The notes under the pieces were generated by a model. The model did not search any database. It had not been told where the DNA came from and saw nothing but the letters and a program-made list of their open reading frames with translations. Shown here piece by piece: positions 7,615-17,041 of a stretch of DNA of 64,000 nt (position 1 is its first letter; each line of letters opens with the position of its first letter). This DNA is from Chlamydiales bacterium (lineage in GTDB: Bacteria > Chlamydiota > Chlamydiia > Chlamydiales > Simkaniaceae), in contig JACKPO010000003.1 in the NCBI GenBank assembly GCA_024233515.1, positions 62,001 to 126,000 on the forward strand. Reading direction: 5' to 3'. Both the position numbers and the translations under genes were made by a program.

Positions 7615-10600
7615 CTAGCTTCCTTGCCACGGGAAAGGGGGTCTTGGGGGAGGAACATCGGATTGGTCGTCGGCAAGGTCGATAGCGGCGCCGAGGACCT
7701 GGCCAAAGATTCCCGTTTGGGGGGCGAGGTGTTTCCGCGCCAGAAGAAAGGCGATCTTCGAGGCGCCAGCCCCTTTATCGATCTTCACATTTCCGAAAGG
7801 ACCTCTCACGGGCACTTTGAGGACATAGTTGTCGTCGATCCCTTGTATACCCAGGGCGGCGCGCAGAGCCTGGGCCGTGAGCCCAAGGGTCATATCGACT
7901 TTACGAGAGGGGAATTTCACCTGTCCCCAGAGGCAGACCTGGTAGGCTTTGTTATAGAGGATTTCGGTTCGGTCGACGTACATTTTCCCTCCCTTCATGT
8001 TAAAGATGGCAGGGGCAAACCAGATCGACTTATTTCCACTTTCATTCATTTTAAAGAGGCTACTCACATCTTCAGCGCTTCCAACATCTTTCACGATGAT
8101 TTGCCCAAGATCGAGCTGTCCAAAATTAAAGTTCATATTCCGGATATGGAGATTTTTCAATGGGACTTGGAATCCTTCATCATGGATGTCAAGGGTGATC
8201 GGTTTTTCCATCGCAACGACGATAAGATCAGCGGCTTTATCGAGAGCCTCATTGAGCTGAGGGGTGATAGTAAAAATCGCCTTGAGAGGTTCATTGAGAT
8301 AGAGGACGCCATTTGAGAGAAATCCATTGAAGCTAGCTTTGCAAGCAGAGGCATCGAGATGCATCGCGACTTTTCCTTGGCTCTGCTTGATCTCTGCATC
8401 AAAGGAAGCATTGAGTTGGTCGCCTAGAACAGCAGAGGGGGGAAAGATCGAAGAGGTATCTAGCTTGGAGAGGGCATCGGCAAAGACGCTGGGAAGGTTT
8501 TTAATTTGCGCATGGATTTCTGTTGTCACATTTGAGGGATCAAACGTTCCAGCTGGTGAGAGGAAGTCTTGGAGTTTTCCTGTCCCTTGGACTTTTCCTT
8601 GTCCAACTCGTCCTTGAGGAATGACATTGCCGTTAAATTTAAAGGCAAGGGGAGTATTCCCGACCGAAGGTTTGGCAAGGTCGAAGTCAAAGCTGCGAAG
8701 TTCTGTGATGGCGCCGCTCCGTGTTTCTCTAAGCTTCAGGTCATCGATTCGCAAACTGGCATCGAAGCGACTTCCATAGAGGTTAAAATCAGGTTTTGGG
8801 AATCCCTCTCCTCGTTCTTTAAGAGGAACAGAAAAGGGAGCCACGCTAATATTCAACTTTCCAGTTCCCATGATGGTAAAGAGAGCATTGTTCGATTCTA
8901 AGGGTTTCCCTGCTCCTCGCCAGCGGCGGTAAGCATCGTATCCTTGCTCGGTCAGATCCCAATGGATTTTGAGGGGTTTTCGGGGACTTCTAAGTTCGAG
9001 AGTCTCAGCAGCGATAAAGGAACCATCGAGTGTTAGATGGGGACTTTTAAGGCTTAGATCAATCGTTTGTTTCTCTCCCGATTTTTCCATGATGTAACTG
9101 AGGTTGACCATCTCTCCAACCATGTCGGGGAGTTGTCCTCGTGTTTTGAAAAAGACGTCGGCAATCTGAGAAGAAAAATCAGAAAGTTCTCCCCTAATGA
9201 GACTTGGGCTTTTGATCAGGTCTCCTATCTTCCCTGTTCCTTGAAGGAGAAGGGAAAGTTTTCCTGCCGCTGCCTGGTCTTCTAAAGCTTGCCCCTCAAA
9301 ACGGATGGTATGATGTTTCTTTTTTCCGTCGACATCGAAGTCAAGTTCAACCTCTTTGAACTCAAAAGGATACCGGTTTGATGGATTGACCATCGAAAGG
9401 GTGGCAATGGTTCCCTTCCCTTGAATAGAAAGGGCAGAAAGGTCGGCCCCTTTCAGTGGAATTTGACTGGGTTTGATCTCTAGCGTCAGTGGGGTTGGGT
9501 TGGTTAAGAGGGGATATTCCTGATCTTTTGCTAGGATCGGGTTGATTTGATCGGGCTCGAGAAGGAGGGTCGCACTCAGCGCTTTTTTTAAAAGAAAGAG
9601 GTTCTTTTCAATCGCTGCTTCGATCCTCCCTTTGAACTTGGCTCCATCAAGGGTGAGATTCAGCGGAGAAATTTCAAACTCCTTTCTCACTTTTGCGACT
9701 GCGTCAAGGTTTAAAGAGAGGGAGCGACCAAAGATCGATTCTCCCAGTGTCTTTTCTTGAAATTGTAGAGGTGAGGACCCCTTAAACTCTACATCCTCTA
9801 GAGAAGTTCCCTTAAGCGTGGCTCTTAAATTTGGGAGGGTGGCTCCTCCTAACGAAAGGAGATCTTTGAAGGAGATAGCTCCAGCATTCACCGATAGATC
9901 AAAGGAAGCGTCTTTGAGCGCTAAGGCTTCCCTTTCAAGGGGAACCCTGAGTTGATTGAGGGTTCCCTTTATTGGAAAGTCACGTGCAAGACCTTCATAA
10001 AGAGCAGGAGTGACAAGATATTCAAACGAAGAGGGGGATGTCAGCGTTGCATCTCCATTCATGGAGAGAGAAATCGGTGAAAGCTGGAGAAGGGGGGTCT
10101 GGCCAGAAAGGCTTAAAGCTTTGTCACTTTTTTGGATTTTGCCACTGAAGGTCTTTCCTAGATAGGTGGAGGTTGACTGTTTTGTGAGGCTATCGAGAAG
10201 GGAAAGGGGAAAGTCATCGATATTTAGATTGATCGAGGGGAACGATCGCTCTTCATCAAGAGGAGCTCCTATCGACACTGATCCTTGAAGGGCAGCATTG
10301 CTAAGTGTTCCACGAAGAGAAAGGGCAATGCCCTTTTCTAGGTGATCTGTTGAAAAGGTGGTGGTGAAGCTTTGCACCGCAATCCTCTCATTCACTTTTT
10401 TCGAAAGGAAAACCCCATCTGAAAAGCTAAACGTCCCCTCTAGCGCTGCGGATTTAGGGCTTTCTAAAGAGAGCGTTGCTGATTCAATTTCGAGTTCATT
10501 TTGGGCTGCGGTTTCTAAAAGGAGCTCTTGGGAAAAAGTATTGAAGACTTCTGGCTTGATCGTCCACGCGCACCGTCCACCACTTCCGAAGACAAAGGTC

Positions 10601-11400
10601 TTGCTTTTGTAGGTAGGCGAAAGATCGACAAAAAGGCGAGGGGTGCGGACGGATAAAGTGATCATTCCCTCTTTTGTTGAAGAGAACGAACCGTTTAACG
10701 TGTTTCCTAGCGCTGCCAGGACCAGCTTTTCATATTTAGGTTTAAAAAGAGCAATAAAATAATCGAGAACAGAAACAGGAAAGTTATTAAAACTCCCGTT
10801 TCCAACAAAGATGTCATCGTACGTTCCGTTTGCTGAAAAAGAGCCTCCCGTGGAGGTGCCGCTTAAGGATAACGACGAGATTTTATTTTTTGATGGAAGA
10901 ATAACATCCAGCTCGATTCCTTGAAGCATTTGGATCGATCCATTATTGACGATCAGGTGACCACTCAAGCGATCCCAAAAGGGGACTTTTTCCTTTTGAG
11001 GGGTTTCCTTCTTTTCTTTTTCAGAAGGGGTTTTCACCTGAGTGTCAGAAGGAATCGTCATCTTCGGATTTTGAATTCGTGTCGTTCCAATACTTCCACT
11101 GCGGAAGATGAGGTTCCAAAAGGAGACAGAACTTGTAAGGTGATCAAACTGAAGGGATCCGCCCCCTTTTTCAATAAAATGGAGCTCCTCAATCTCTTGA
11201 TCTGAAAACCATCCAAGAGAAAGGTCTTTGACAAAGAGTTGCCCCCCTGTTTTATTTTCAACCATCCTGACAATAAAGCGGGTTCCCGCATCACTCGAAA
11301 TGAGGGTAGGAATTGAGAGGAAAAAGAGGAGAAGAAGGACTAAGACCGCAATAAGGGCTCCAAGGAGGAGCCGGTTTTTAGGGGGAGAGGACGTATTCAT
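7615..11400 (-). CDS. AsmA-like giant envelope protein
   Basis: This 1261-aa protein has a single N-terminal membrane anchor (LLLGALIAVLVLLLLFFLSI, residues 11-30). The rest is a very long beta-rich periplasmic region typical of the AsmA/TamB/YhdP group of bridge-like lipid transport and outer-membrane homeostasis proteins. Features of the group are the LxVKDLSLGW start of the first domain around residues 50-65 and repeated short amphipathic strands with many L.G.. and F.I.L patterns. A C-terminal segment holds the VDRTEILYNKAYQVCLWG strand and a proline-rich tail. Assignment is by architecture rather than a single diagnostic motif. It overlaps the upstream DUF2807-like gene by 4 bp, so both are one operon. 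Confidence 0.75.
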   Translation of the reverse strand: MNTSSPPKNRLLLGALIAVLVLLLLFFLSIPTLISSDAGTRFIVRMVENKTGGQLFVKDLSLGWFSDQEIEELHFIEKGGGSLQFDHLTSSVSFWNLIFRSGSIGTTRIQNPKMTIPSDTQVKTPSEKEKKETPQKEKVPFWDRLSGHLIVNNGSIQMLQGIELDVILPSKNKISSLSLSGTSTGGSFSANGTYDDIFVGNGSFNNFPVSVLDYFIALFKPKYEKLVLAALGNTLNGSFSSTKEGMITLSVRTPRLFVDLSPTYKSKTFVFGSGGRCAWTIKPEVFNTFSQELLLETAAQNELEIESATLSLESPKSAALEGTFSFSDGVFLSKKVNERIAVQSFTTTFSTDHLEKGIALSLRGTLSNAALQGSVSIGAPLDEERSFPSINLNIDDFPLSLLDSLTKQSTSTYLGKTFSGKIQKSDKALSLSGQTPLLQLSPISLSMNGDATLTSPSSFEYLVTPALYEGLARDFPIKGTLNQLRVPLEREALALKDASFDLSVNAGAISFKDLLSLGGATLPNLRATLKGTSLEDVEFKGSSPLQFQEKTLGESIFGRSLSLNLDAVAKVRKEFEISPLNLTLDGAKFKGRIEAAIEKNLFLLKKALSATLLLEPDQINPILAKDQEYPLLTNPTPLTLEIKPSQIPLKGADLSALSIQGKGTIATLSMVNPSNRYPFEFKEVELDFDVDGKKKHHTIRFEGQALEDQAAAGKLSLLLQGTGKIGDLIKSPSLIRGELSDFSSQIADVFFKTRGQLPDMVGEMVNLSYIMEKSGEKQTIDLSLKSPHLTLDGSFIAAETLELRSPRKPLKIHWDLTEQGYDAYRRWRGAGKPLESNNALFTIMGTGKLNISVAPFSVPLKERGEGFPKPDFNLYGSRFDASLRIDDLKLRETRSGAITELRSFDFDLAKPSVGNTPLAFKFNGNVIPQGRVGQGKVQGTGKLQDFLSPAGTFDPSNVTTEIHAQIKNLPSVFADALSKLDTSSIFPPSAVLGDQLNASFDAEIKQSQGKVAMHLDASACKASFNGFLSNGVLYLNEPLKAIFTITPQLNEALDKAADLIVVAMEKPITLDIHDEGFQVPLKNLHIRNMNFNFGQLDLGQIIVKDVGSAEDVSSLFKMNESGNKSIWFAPAIFNMKGGKMYVDRTEILYNKAYQVCLWGQVKFPSRKVDMTLGLTAQALRAALGIQGIDDNYVLKVPVRGPFGNVKIDKGAGASKIAFLLARKHLAPQTGIFGQVLGAAIDLADDQSDVPPPRPPFPWQGS

Positions 11401-12092
11401 CGTTTCATTCCTTCAACATAAGGGGAAACTTTCCCCTGCCCACTGATTTTGTCATTGATCTTGGGAGTTCCCACATAGTGAACGTGTCCATACCCAATGA
11501 TTAAGGCGTTAAGGATCTCTGTTGCATTCACAAAGGCGGTCCCTGCCCCTTGAATATGGATCATCGATTTTTTTGTGACAAAATTTTCACCAGCATAGGC
11601 TCCAGCCCCCGTAATAAAGACCGATTGCTCCTCAGCATTTCCGCGTAAGACGGCCTCTGCGCTTCCAACAATACTTAGAGAGAGTTTTTCGAGTTCTAAC
11701 GCCCCTTCGATGAGGGAAGATCCTTCGGCCAAAAGCTCAATTGTCAAGTCTTCCCCTTTGAGATGATCGATATCAGCACTGACACTTCCATTCAGCTCGA
11801 TTTTCCGAAGCTCTTTAACTTCAAGAACACCCTTCATGATTCCTGGAAACCGTCCTGTAAAAAAGGGATCCTTTGGGGCAAGAGACAATATCCCGCGCTG
11901 ATCCGCTAAGAGGGTATTATCCATTAAAGCCTCTTCAGCTGTCAATGTCAAGCGGTTGCGCTCCCCTTGTTTAATCTCGATTTTTCCTGCACCGATATAG
12001 ATAAATTCTCGGATGTAATTAAAATCGTAACTCCTTGTCACTTCTTGACAAAAGAGAGAAATGGGTAAAAGAAAAAGGAGGAATAATCTCAT
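11397..12092 (-). CDS. Secreted DUF2807-like beta-helix protein
   Basis: This 231-aa protein carries a short signal peptide (MRLFLLFLLPISLFC) and a body of repeating short strands. Its strand pattern (IELNGSVSADIDHLKGEDL, LSLSIVGSAEAVLRGNA, SVFITGAGAYAG, MIHIQGAGTAFVNA) matches the putative adhesin-head GIN domain family, a right-handed beta-helix. The N-terminal strand YIGAGKIEIKQGE is also typical. It is the first gene of a two-gene operon and overlaps the AsmA-like gene by 4 bp (ATGA), implying a shared envelope role. The Cys at the end of the signal could make it a lipoprotein, but the lipobox (LFC) is poor. Confidence 0.75.
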   Translation of the reverse strand: MRLFLLFLLPISLFCQEVTRSYDFNYIREFIYIGAGKIEIKQGERNRLTLTAEEALMDNTLLADQRGILSLAPKDPFFTGRFPGIMKGVLEVKELRKIELNGSVSADIDHLKGEDLTIELLAEGSSLIEGALELEKLSLSIVGSAEAVLRGNAEEQSVFITGAGAYAGENFVTKKSMIHIQGAGTAFVNATEILNALIIGYGHVHYVGTPKINDKISGQGKVSPYVEGMKR

Positions 12093-12189
12093 ACCTCCAC
12101 ACCTTATGCCTCCCCTCGATTATTTTCAATATATTGAAGTAAATTTATCATCCATCTATGAAGAGAGGTAGGAGCGGGGGAGATTTCAC

Positions 12190-13692
12190 GTGAAATTTCG
12201 GACAAAACTATTTTATTCCTTTATTGCCTTAGGGCTTATGAGTACATTGCTGGCTCTCTTTATTATTTATGGAGAGGCTTCCCGCTTAATTTTTGAGGAA
12301 ATTCGGAGTAAAATTCTCTCCCTTGTCATTAACTCCGAGCAACTTGTTGATGCCAATGAAGTGCAACGCTTCATTGAAAGTCATGGAGATAAAACCACTT
12401 CTGACTACAAAAAACTTAGCGATAGACTGCTCGAAATTAGAGATTTGAACCGCCGCTCTGATATCTATGTTCAGTATGTCTATCTCATCAAAAAGTATCC
12501 CGATTCCGATCACTATTTCTTTATTATGGACGTCGCCTCTGAAAGTAACAAGGATGAGAGCAACTTTGGGGAGCTCTATCCCTCTCGTTTCGCAATTCCC
12601 ACTGGCCTATCATCTCCCTATGTCACCACTCATATCTATTCTGATCAATGGGGGACATGGCTCACAGGGTATGCTCCGATCTATGATAGCCAGGGGAACC
12701 AGATTGCGATCTTAGGGATTGATGTTCGGACGCGAGAGATATACTTAGAGCTTGAAAGGCTCCTCTTTTATGACCTTATCGCCTTTGCGATCTCTATCTT
12801 TGTCGCGATTATTTTTGCCTACTTCCTCTCAAAGCTTGTATCGACCTCGCTGAGCCAGCTTTGCATCACAGTCAAAAGTATTGGAAAGGGAGATTTCTCG
12901 ACGCGGAGCACCCTCGATACCCGCGACGAATTCAGTGAGCTTTCGAATGCGATTAACGTGATGGCAAAAGGGCTCGAAGAGCGGGAGCGATTAAAGTTGG
13001 GCTTTGCCCGCTACGTCTCACAATACGCTCTAGAAGAACTCTTGAAACTCGATAAACCGATCTCCCTTGAAGGGGAACGGAAAAAGGTTACTCTTCTGTT
13101 TTCTGATATCCGCCATTTCACGAGCCTTGCAGAAGAGCTTCCTCCGGAAGAGGTCCTCAAACTCCTCAATGAATACTTCACGGAAATGATTGAAGTGATC
13201 TTCAACTATGGAGGAACACTCGATAAATTCATCGGTGATGGAATGATGGTTGAATTTGGAGCACCCCTCGATGATAAACTTCAAGAACTTCACGCTGTGC
13301 TTGCCGCCATTCATATGCAGCTCCATCTTGATAAACTCTCCGATAAATGGGAAAAAGAGGGGAGAAAACGGCTTAGCATGGGAATCGGGATTCACACAGG
13401 TCTTGCCGTCATCGGAAACATTGGATCCGAGCTGCGGATGGAATATACCGCTATCGGTGATACCGTCAATGTTGCCTCTCGGTTAGAGCGCTACACCAAA
13501 AAGATTGAAAAGGCCATTATTATCTCCAAACCGGTCTATGAAAAAGTCAAAGACCACTTCACCTTCGAAGATCTTAAAGAGATTGAAATCCCGGGACGGA
13601 AAGGGATTATCCAAGCCTATTCGATCGATCCATATGCGCAAAAAGATCTTCACCACTTAGAAAAGCTTCATCAGGAACAAAAAGATAAATAA
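12190..13692 (+). CDS. Membrane-bound class III nucleotide cyclase with HAMP domain
   Basis: This 500-aa protein begins at GTG after a GGGGGAG ribosome site. It has one membrane span (residues 8-28), a periplasmic sensor domain of about 160 residues, a second span (192-214), a HAMP linker (215-268), and a class III cyclase domain (298-465). Metal-binding aspartates are D306 (FSDIRHF) and D350 (FIGDG). K346 lies at the purine-recognition position and T420 replaces the usual Asp, as in many bacterial adenylate cyclases. N427 and R431 are the transition-state pair. All catalytic residues are present, so it should make cAMP (cGMP not excluded). Its TAA stop is shared with the edge of a palindromic element. 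Confidence 0.88.
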   Translation: MKFRTKLFYSFIALGLMSTLLALFIIYGEASRLIFEEIRSKILSLVINSEQLVDANEVQRFIESHGDKTTSDYKKLSDRLLEIRDLNRRSDIYVQYVYLIKKYPDSDHYFFIMDVASESNKDESNFGELYPSRFAIPTGLSSPYVTTHIYSDQWGTWLTGYAPIYDSQGNQIAILGIDVRTREIYLELERLLFYDLIAFAISIFVAIIFAYFLSKLVSTSLSQLCITVKSIGKGDFSTRSTLDTRDEFSELSNAINVMAKGLEERERLKLGFARYVSQYALEELLKLDKPISLEGERKKVTLLFSDIRHFTSLAEELPPEEVLKLLNEYFTEMIEVIFNYGGTLDKFIGDGMMVEFGAPLDDKLQELHAVLAAIHMQLHLDKLSDKWEKEGRKRLSMGIGIHTGLAVIGNIGSELRMEYTAIGDTVNVASRLERYTKKIEKAIIISKPVYEKVKDHFTFEDLKEIEIPGRKGIIQAYSIDPYAQKDLHHLEKLHQEQKDK

Positions 13693-13855
13693 CGCGAATT
13701 CGGGATTAGGCCCCTATGAGAACGCTTAGATTTTTGAGGAGATTTTTAGAAAAATCTGCGAAGTAGATAGCCGCAGAGCTATCTTCAAGCAGTCTTTCCT
13801 AAAAAGATTGCAAAAAGATGAGTGTTATCATAGAGGTCTAATCCCGAATTCGCGT
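13692..13855. mobile_element. 164-bp full-length palindromic MITE-like element (family B)
   Basis: ACGCGAATTCGGGATTAG at the left edge is the perfect reverse complement of the right edge, and the whole 164 bp folds on itself with scattered mismatches. It is flanked by TA on both sides (13690-13691 and 13856-13857), which looks like a TA target duplication as made by IS630/Tc1-mariner elements. It encodes nothing credible. The insertion lies inside the TAA stop codon of the cyclase gene, whose last A is the first base of the element. Confidence 0.85.
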
Positions 13856-13904
13856 TAAATAAATTCTCTTGCCTTTTCGATCTGTATTTCATATCTATAG
13901 AGTG

Positions 13905-14372
13905 ATGAAGCAAAATACAGTGAAAACCATCGTTACCCTTTCTAACTTCGGGTATATTGCAGCGTGCATCGTTCTTTATTTGATCGCCCTTTGCATTCTG
14001 GTTTCTGCTGTCTATGGAATCATTTCTGATATGACAACAGGAAATTATACCGTTTATAAGCTCCTTGATGAAGTGGGACTGATCGTCTTCTCTATGGCTG
14101 TGATTGATGTTGGCAAGTACCTGATGCTTGAGGAAGTGATTCGCAAAGGTCAAACAGAAAAACCGCTGAAAGAAACGCGAAAAACGCTCACGAAATTTGG
14201 AATCATTATTGCCACCGCGCTCTCTTTAGAAGGGCTCGTCCTTACGATCGAAGTCGCGAAACAAGACGTCACAAAGATCCTCTATCCTGTCTCTGTCCTA
14301 CTGATCGCGACGATCTTTATTGTGGGGATTGGGTTTTATCAGTATCTGAGCTCGAAGGCTGAGAAACTGTAA
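13905..14372 (+). CDS. Four-helix inner-membrane protein, unknown function
   Basis: This protein is 155 aa if started at the ATG at 13905; an earlier in-frame start would add residues that look non-coding. Hydrophobic segments lie at about residues 12-40, 58-75, 100-120 and 128-147, separated by a charged loop (EEVIRKGQTEKPLKETRKTL). The topology resembles small conserved membrane proteins of the DUF2721/general-transporter type, but I cannot name the family. It converges with the next minus-strand gene, and the 3' ends overlap by 56 bp. No ribosome site is convincing. Confidence 0.65.
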   Translation: MKQNTVKTIVTLSNFGYIAACIVLYLIALCILVSAVYGIISDMTTGNYTVYKLLDEVGLIVFSMAVIDVGKYLMLEEVIRKGQTEKPLKETRKTLTKFGIIIATALSLEGLVLTIEVAKQDVTKILYPVSVLLIATIFIVGIGFYQYLSSKAEKL

Positions 14373-14979
14373 CCTTTTCCGGCTTGAAATTCTCAATAAA
14401 GTTCGCTACATGATCTTGCAATTGATGATGGAGCTCTAGAGGATAAGAGATTTCGATCTTGTAAAGGACATTCCCGACAAGAACCAAGGTCCCTGCGCTT
14501 TCTCTTTGCCCATCTTTGGCAACGGTATAGTGCTCGTAATCAAGGGCTGGGAATGATTTGAAATCAATTGTATTCTTTCCGACAAGCTCCGTTTTTCCAA
14601 GCTCTTGCATCATCACTTTAAGGGCACCCCCAAGAACTAGGCTATTTCCATATTTTAGCCAGTCATCAGGGAGGATCGTGTAGCTGACAGAGTAGCGGAC
14701 GTCTCCGTCCAGCTCACAAAAATATTCATGATAATCTAAAGAGTCACTACTTCCTGGAATCGGAAGCTTCCGATCATCAGACTGAGGCTTTTTAGGGAAC
14801 GAAGCTTCGAAATGCTTCTCTTTAGGGTTGAATGTTACCCATTTCTTGAACTGTGCTGCTTGTTTTACAACATGGTGAAGATTCAGTGACTTTGGTGTAG
14901 GATGTTTCTTGTGATCATAAAGGAAATATCCTCCAAAACCAATCATCGTACCAACTAAAATTAAAAGTAGCTTTTTCAT
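14317..14979 (-). CDS. Secreted or membrane-anchored hypothetical protein
   Basis: This 220-aa protein has an N-terminal signal or anchor (LLLILVGTMIGFGGYFLY) and a globular periplasmic part. The order of elements (KHFEASFPKKPQ, then a strand-rich region with VRYSVSYTILPDDW, then GTLVLVGNVLYKIEISYP and a final FIENFKPE) is seen in many exported hypothetical proteins. It probably forms a PsbP/Mog1-like sandwich, but this is a guess from the order of strands. The C-terminal tail is Ser/Thr-rich and disordered. It overlaps the convergent membrane protein gene by 56 bp. Confidence 0.65.
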   Translation of the reverse strand: MKKLLLILVGTMIGFGGYFLYDHKKHPTPKSLNLHHVVKQAAQFKKWVTFNPKEKHFEASFPKKPQSDDRKLPIPGSSDSLDYHEYFCELDGDVRYSVSYTILPDDWLKYGNSLVLGGALKVMMQELGKTELVGKNTIDFKSFPALDYEHYTVAKDGQRESAGTLVLVGNVLYKIEISYPLELHHQLQDHVANFIENFKPEKVTVSQPSSSDTDKTQSPQ

Positions 14980-15083
14980 AACCTCTACCTTAATAAAAAG
15001 TTTTAGGATAGTATAGCATATGATATCTTACACTACAATTGTAACAATCTTTTTATTTCTACTATTTATACATATTTTTGTTT

Positions 15084-15491
15084 TTACACTTGGTCTTCAG
15101 GGCGCTCAGGGATGATAACGATCCCCACGACGTAGGTGATGAAGATAGGGAAGAATCCTGTGGGGATAAGGGCGATAATCGCCACGAGGCGGACGATAAT
15201 CGGGTCGATTTTGAGGGCTTCGGCAACCCCTGCGCAGATCCCCGCAATTTTCCGGTCGCGGACCGAGCGGTAAAGGCGTCGGCAATCATATTGGATATAG
15301 GTTGGAGGGCCAAGAGGCATGAGCATCCAGGCGATGATATAGGCAACGACCATGGGGAGAAAGGCAGTAATGATACAGATAAAAACAGCCAGCAAGCGGA
15401 CAACGGTCGGGTCCATTTTCAGAAACTGCCCAATTCCACCACAGACCCCGGCAATTTTTCTATCCCAACGCTCTCGATATAACTTTCTCAT
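15084..15491 (-). CDS. Protein with two tandem PspC domains
   Basis: This 135-aa protein is almost entirely two PspC domains. The first (residues 3-60) begins KLYRERWDRKIAGVCGGIGQ and the second (68-128) begins RLYRSVRDRKIAGICAGVAE. Each has the R.IAGVCGG.A...  signature, then WP/DPTVVRL and a hydrophobic helix. PspC is a membrane stress partner of PspA/PspB in enterobacteria; here neither partner gene is adjacent. The duplication within one short protein is visible in the sequence; its role in this organism is unknown. Confidence 0.85.
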   Translation of the reverse strand: MRKLYRERWDRKIAGVCGGIGQFLKMDPTVVRLLAVFICIITAFLPMVVAYIIAWMLMPLGPPTYIQYDCRRLYRSVRDRKIAGICAGVAEALKIDPIIVRLVAIIALIPTGFFPIFITYVVGIVIIPERPEDQV

Positions 15492-15515
15492 AACCTCAGT
15501 ATGTGGAAAAATCCT

Positions 15516-16289
15516 TTAAAAGGGAACAGGACAGCGGAAAGACATTTTCTTTTTCGTTGTCGGGTGGATGAAATCGAGACCATAGGCATGAAGATGAAGG
15601 CGATGGCTCGAGCTATCTCCATACTTCTGGTCACCCAAAATTGGGTAGCCAGCAGCCAAACATTGGGCGCGGATTTGGTTTTTCTTTCCCGTCTCCAAGA
15701 TACATTGAATCGCACTTGTTTTTCCGCGCGTTTCCAAAACGGTGTAGTGAGTGATCGCCACATCCCCTTTGGGGTGAGGTCTTACGAAGTAGTTTTGATC
15801 TTCTAACAGGCGACATTTCCAGGTTCCAGACCCCTCCAGTTTCCCGCGAACAATGGCGCGATATTCGCGGTAAATCGTGTGGAGTTTGAATTGATCTTTA
15901 AGCCCTTCGCGCCCCTCTTCTGTTAAGGCAAAGGCCATCACGCCAGAGGTTTCTCGATCGAGGCGATGGACAGGGAAAACGCGGCGGTATTCTTTTTTCA
16001 AAACGCCATGGACCGTCTCTTCAGATTGGAACACCGTTGCAACGCTAAGAACCCCTTCAGGTTTATTCACCACAACAATCTCCCGATCTTCATAGAGGAC
16101 TTCGATATCAAGATCGAGAAACTTTTGTTTCTCTTTGAGCTCAATCCTCGCTTCCTCTGTCACAGCGGTATGGGGTTCAGTCACTTTCATCCCGTCTACC
16201 TGAATGCGCCCTGCCTTAAGCCACTTCTTGAGCGTCGACTTCGAGCTATCGGGAAATTCAAGTTCAAGACGTTCTAAGAGGTTGGGCAT
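15516..16289 (-). CDS. RluA-family pseudouridine synthase with S4 domain
   Basis: This 257-aa enzyme isomerises uridine to pseudouridine in rRNA or tRNA. An S4-like RNA-binding segment (LKKWLKAGRIQVDGMKV) occupies residues 20-60. The catalytic motif HRLDRETSGVMAFAL near residues 107-121 holds the nucleophilic Asp of the RluA group. Further conserved blocks are VVVNKPEGVLSV and KKNQIRAQCLAAGYPILGDQ. The C-terminus ends with the usual HLHAYGLDFIHPTTKK segment. It overlaps the downstream end of the HIT-family gene by 16 bp, so the two are co-transcribed. The exact target nucleotide cannot be read from the sequence. Confidence 0.9.
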   Translation of the reverse strand: MPNLLERLELEFPDSSKSTLKKWLKAGRIQVDGMKVTEPHTAVTEEARIELKEKQKFLDLDIEVLYEDREIVVVNKPEGVLSVATVFQSEETVHGVLKKEYRRVFPVHRLDRETSGVMAFALTEEGREGLKDQFKLHTIYREYRAIVRGKLEGSGTWKCRLLEDQNYFVRPHPKGDVAITHYTVLETRGKTSAIQCILETGKKNQIRAQCLAAGYPILGDQKYGDSSSHRLHLHAYGLDFIHPTTKKKMSFRCPVPF

Positions 16290-16999
16290 GCAAGGACTCC
16301 TCGGTACTGCGTGACTCTTTGTAAAAGAGCTTCGCCTTGAAGGCGGCTATTCATTAGTGGGATCATGTTAAAGAGAATGTTTTTAGCGACTTTTAGCCGT
16401 CCCCAGATTCCTTCCGTTTTGTCCGTTTCAATCATCAGGTGGAGGTGAAAATGGGGGACCGTTTGGCCAGCGTCGAAACCTGTTTTGCACAGGTAGACCT
16501 TTTTCCCTTCGAAGAGGTTCCCGACCCGCTTAGCGAGGGCCATGACCTCTACAAACTCTTCCTTAGTCATATCCTTAAAAGAGTCTCGGTGGGCTTTGGT
16601 TGCAAAAAGAAAGTGGCGTTCCACAATGGGGTTATCAGGATAAAGGACCTGAACTCGCTCGCTGTCCAGAAGAACTTGATCGTTTCCTCGGCAGAAAAAA
16701 TCAGCCCCATTTCCTTCTGTTTGGGCGACCTCTTTCGCGGAGAAAGGGGTTGAACCGTTTGAGGTGTAAGTGGGGGAATAAAAAGAGTGTCTAAAAAGGA
16801 GGAAAAGTTGCCTTCCATATCGGATCAATGGATTCCCTGCCTCTTGAAAAGGGACAAAGTCAAGGTAGGATCCATTCCCCATAAAGAGGAACTGCTTTCC
16901 ACCAATCGACTGAAAAAACTCGTAAATCTTCTCTGCAGGCTCCTTCTCATGATTGACAGCCAGGGCGCCAACTGCAGAACTAAAAGTTTCAATTTCCAT
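16274..16999 (-). CDS. HIT-superfamily protein (Ap4A hydrolase/phosphorylase-like)
   Basis: With the ATG at 16999 this is a 241-aa protein. The C-terminal half contains the HIT triad HFHLHLM near residue 190, the nucleotide alpha-phosphate site of this superfamily. An upstream strand NPIVERHFLFATKAHRD matches the usual PI..GH.L..pk.H segment. The N-terminal half (about 110 residues) is unusual for small HIT proteins and is closer to longer Ap4A-phosphorylase-like or GalT-like members. A TTG at 17017 is a possible but poorer start. It is upstream of and overlapping the pseudouridine synthase gene. Confidence 0.78.
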   Translation of the reverse strand: MEIETFSSAVGALAVNHEKEPAEKIYEFFQSIGGKQFLFMGNGSYLDFVPFQEAGNPLIRYGRQLFLLFRHSFYSPTYTSNGSTPFSAKEVAQTEGNGADFFCRGNDQVLLDSERVQVLYPDNPIVERHFLFATKAHRDSFKDMTKEEFVEVMALAKRVGNLFEGKKVYLCKTGFDAGQTVPHFHLHLMIETDKTEGIWGRLKVAKNILFNMIPLMNSRLQGEALLQRVTQYRGVLACPTS

Positions 17000-17041
17000 A
17001 GCCCAGAAGGATAACAAAAATCGGAGTTTAAAGCGAAAGTT

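Noticed and set aside
7624..8316. 230-codon plus-strand open frame
   Set aside because: Antisense to the AsmA-like gene; no ribosome site, and the minus frame has a clear anchor and continuous beta-rich sequence.
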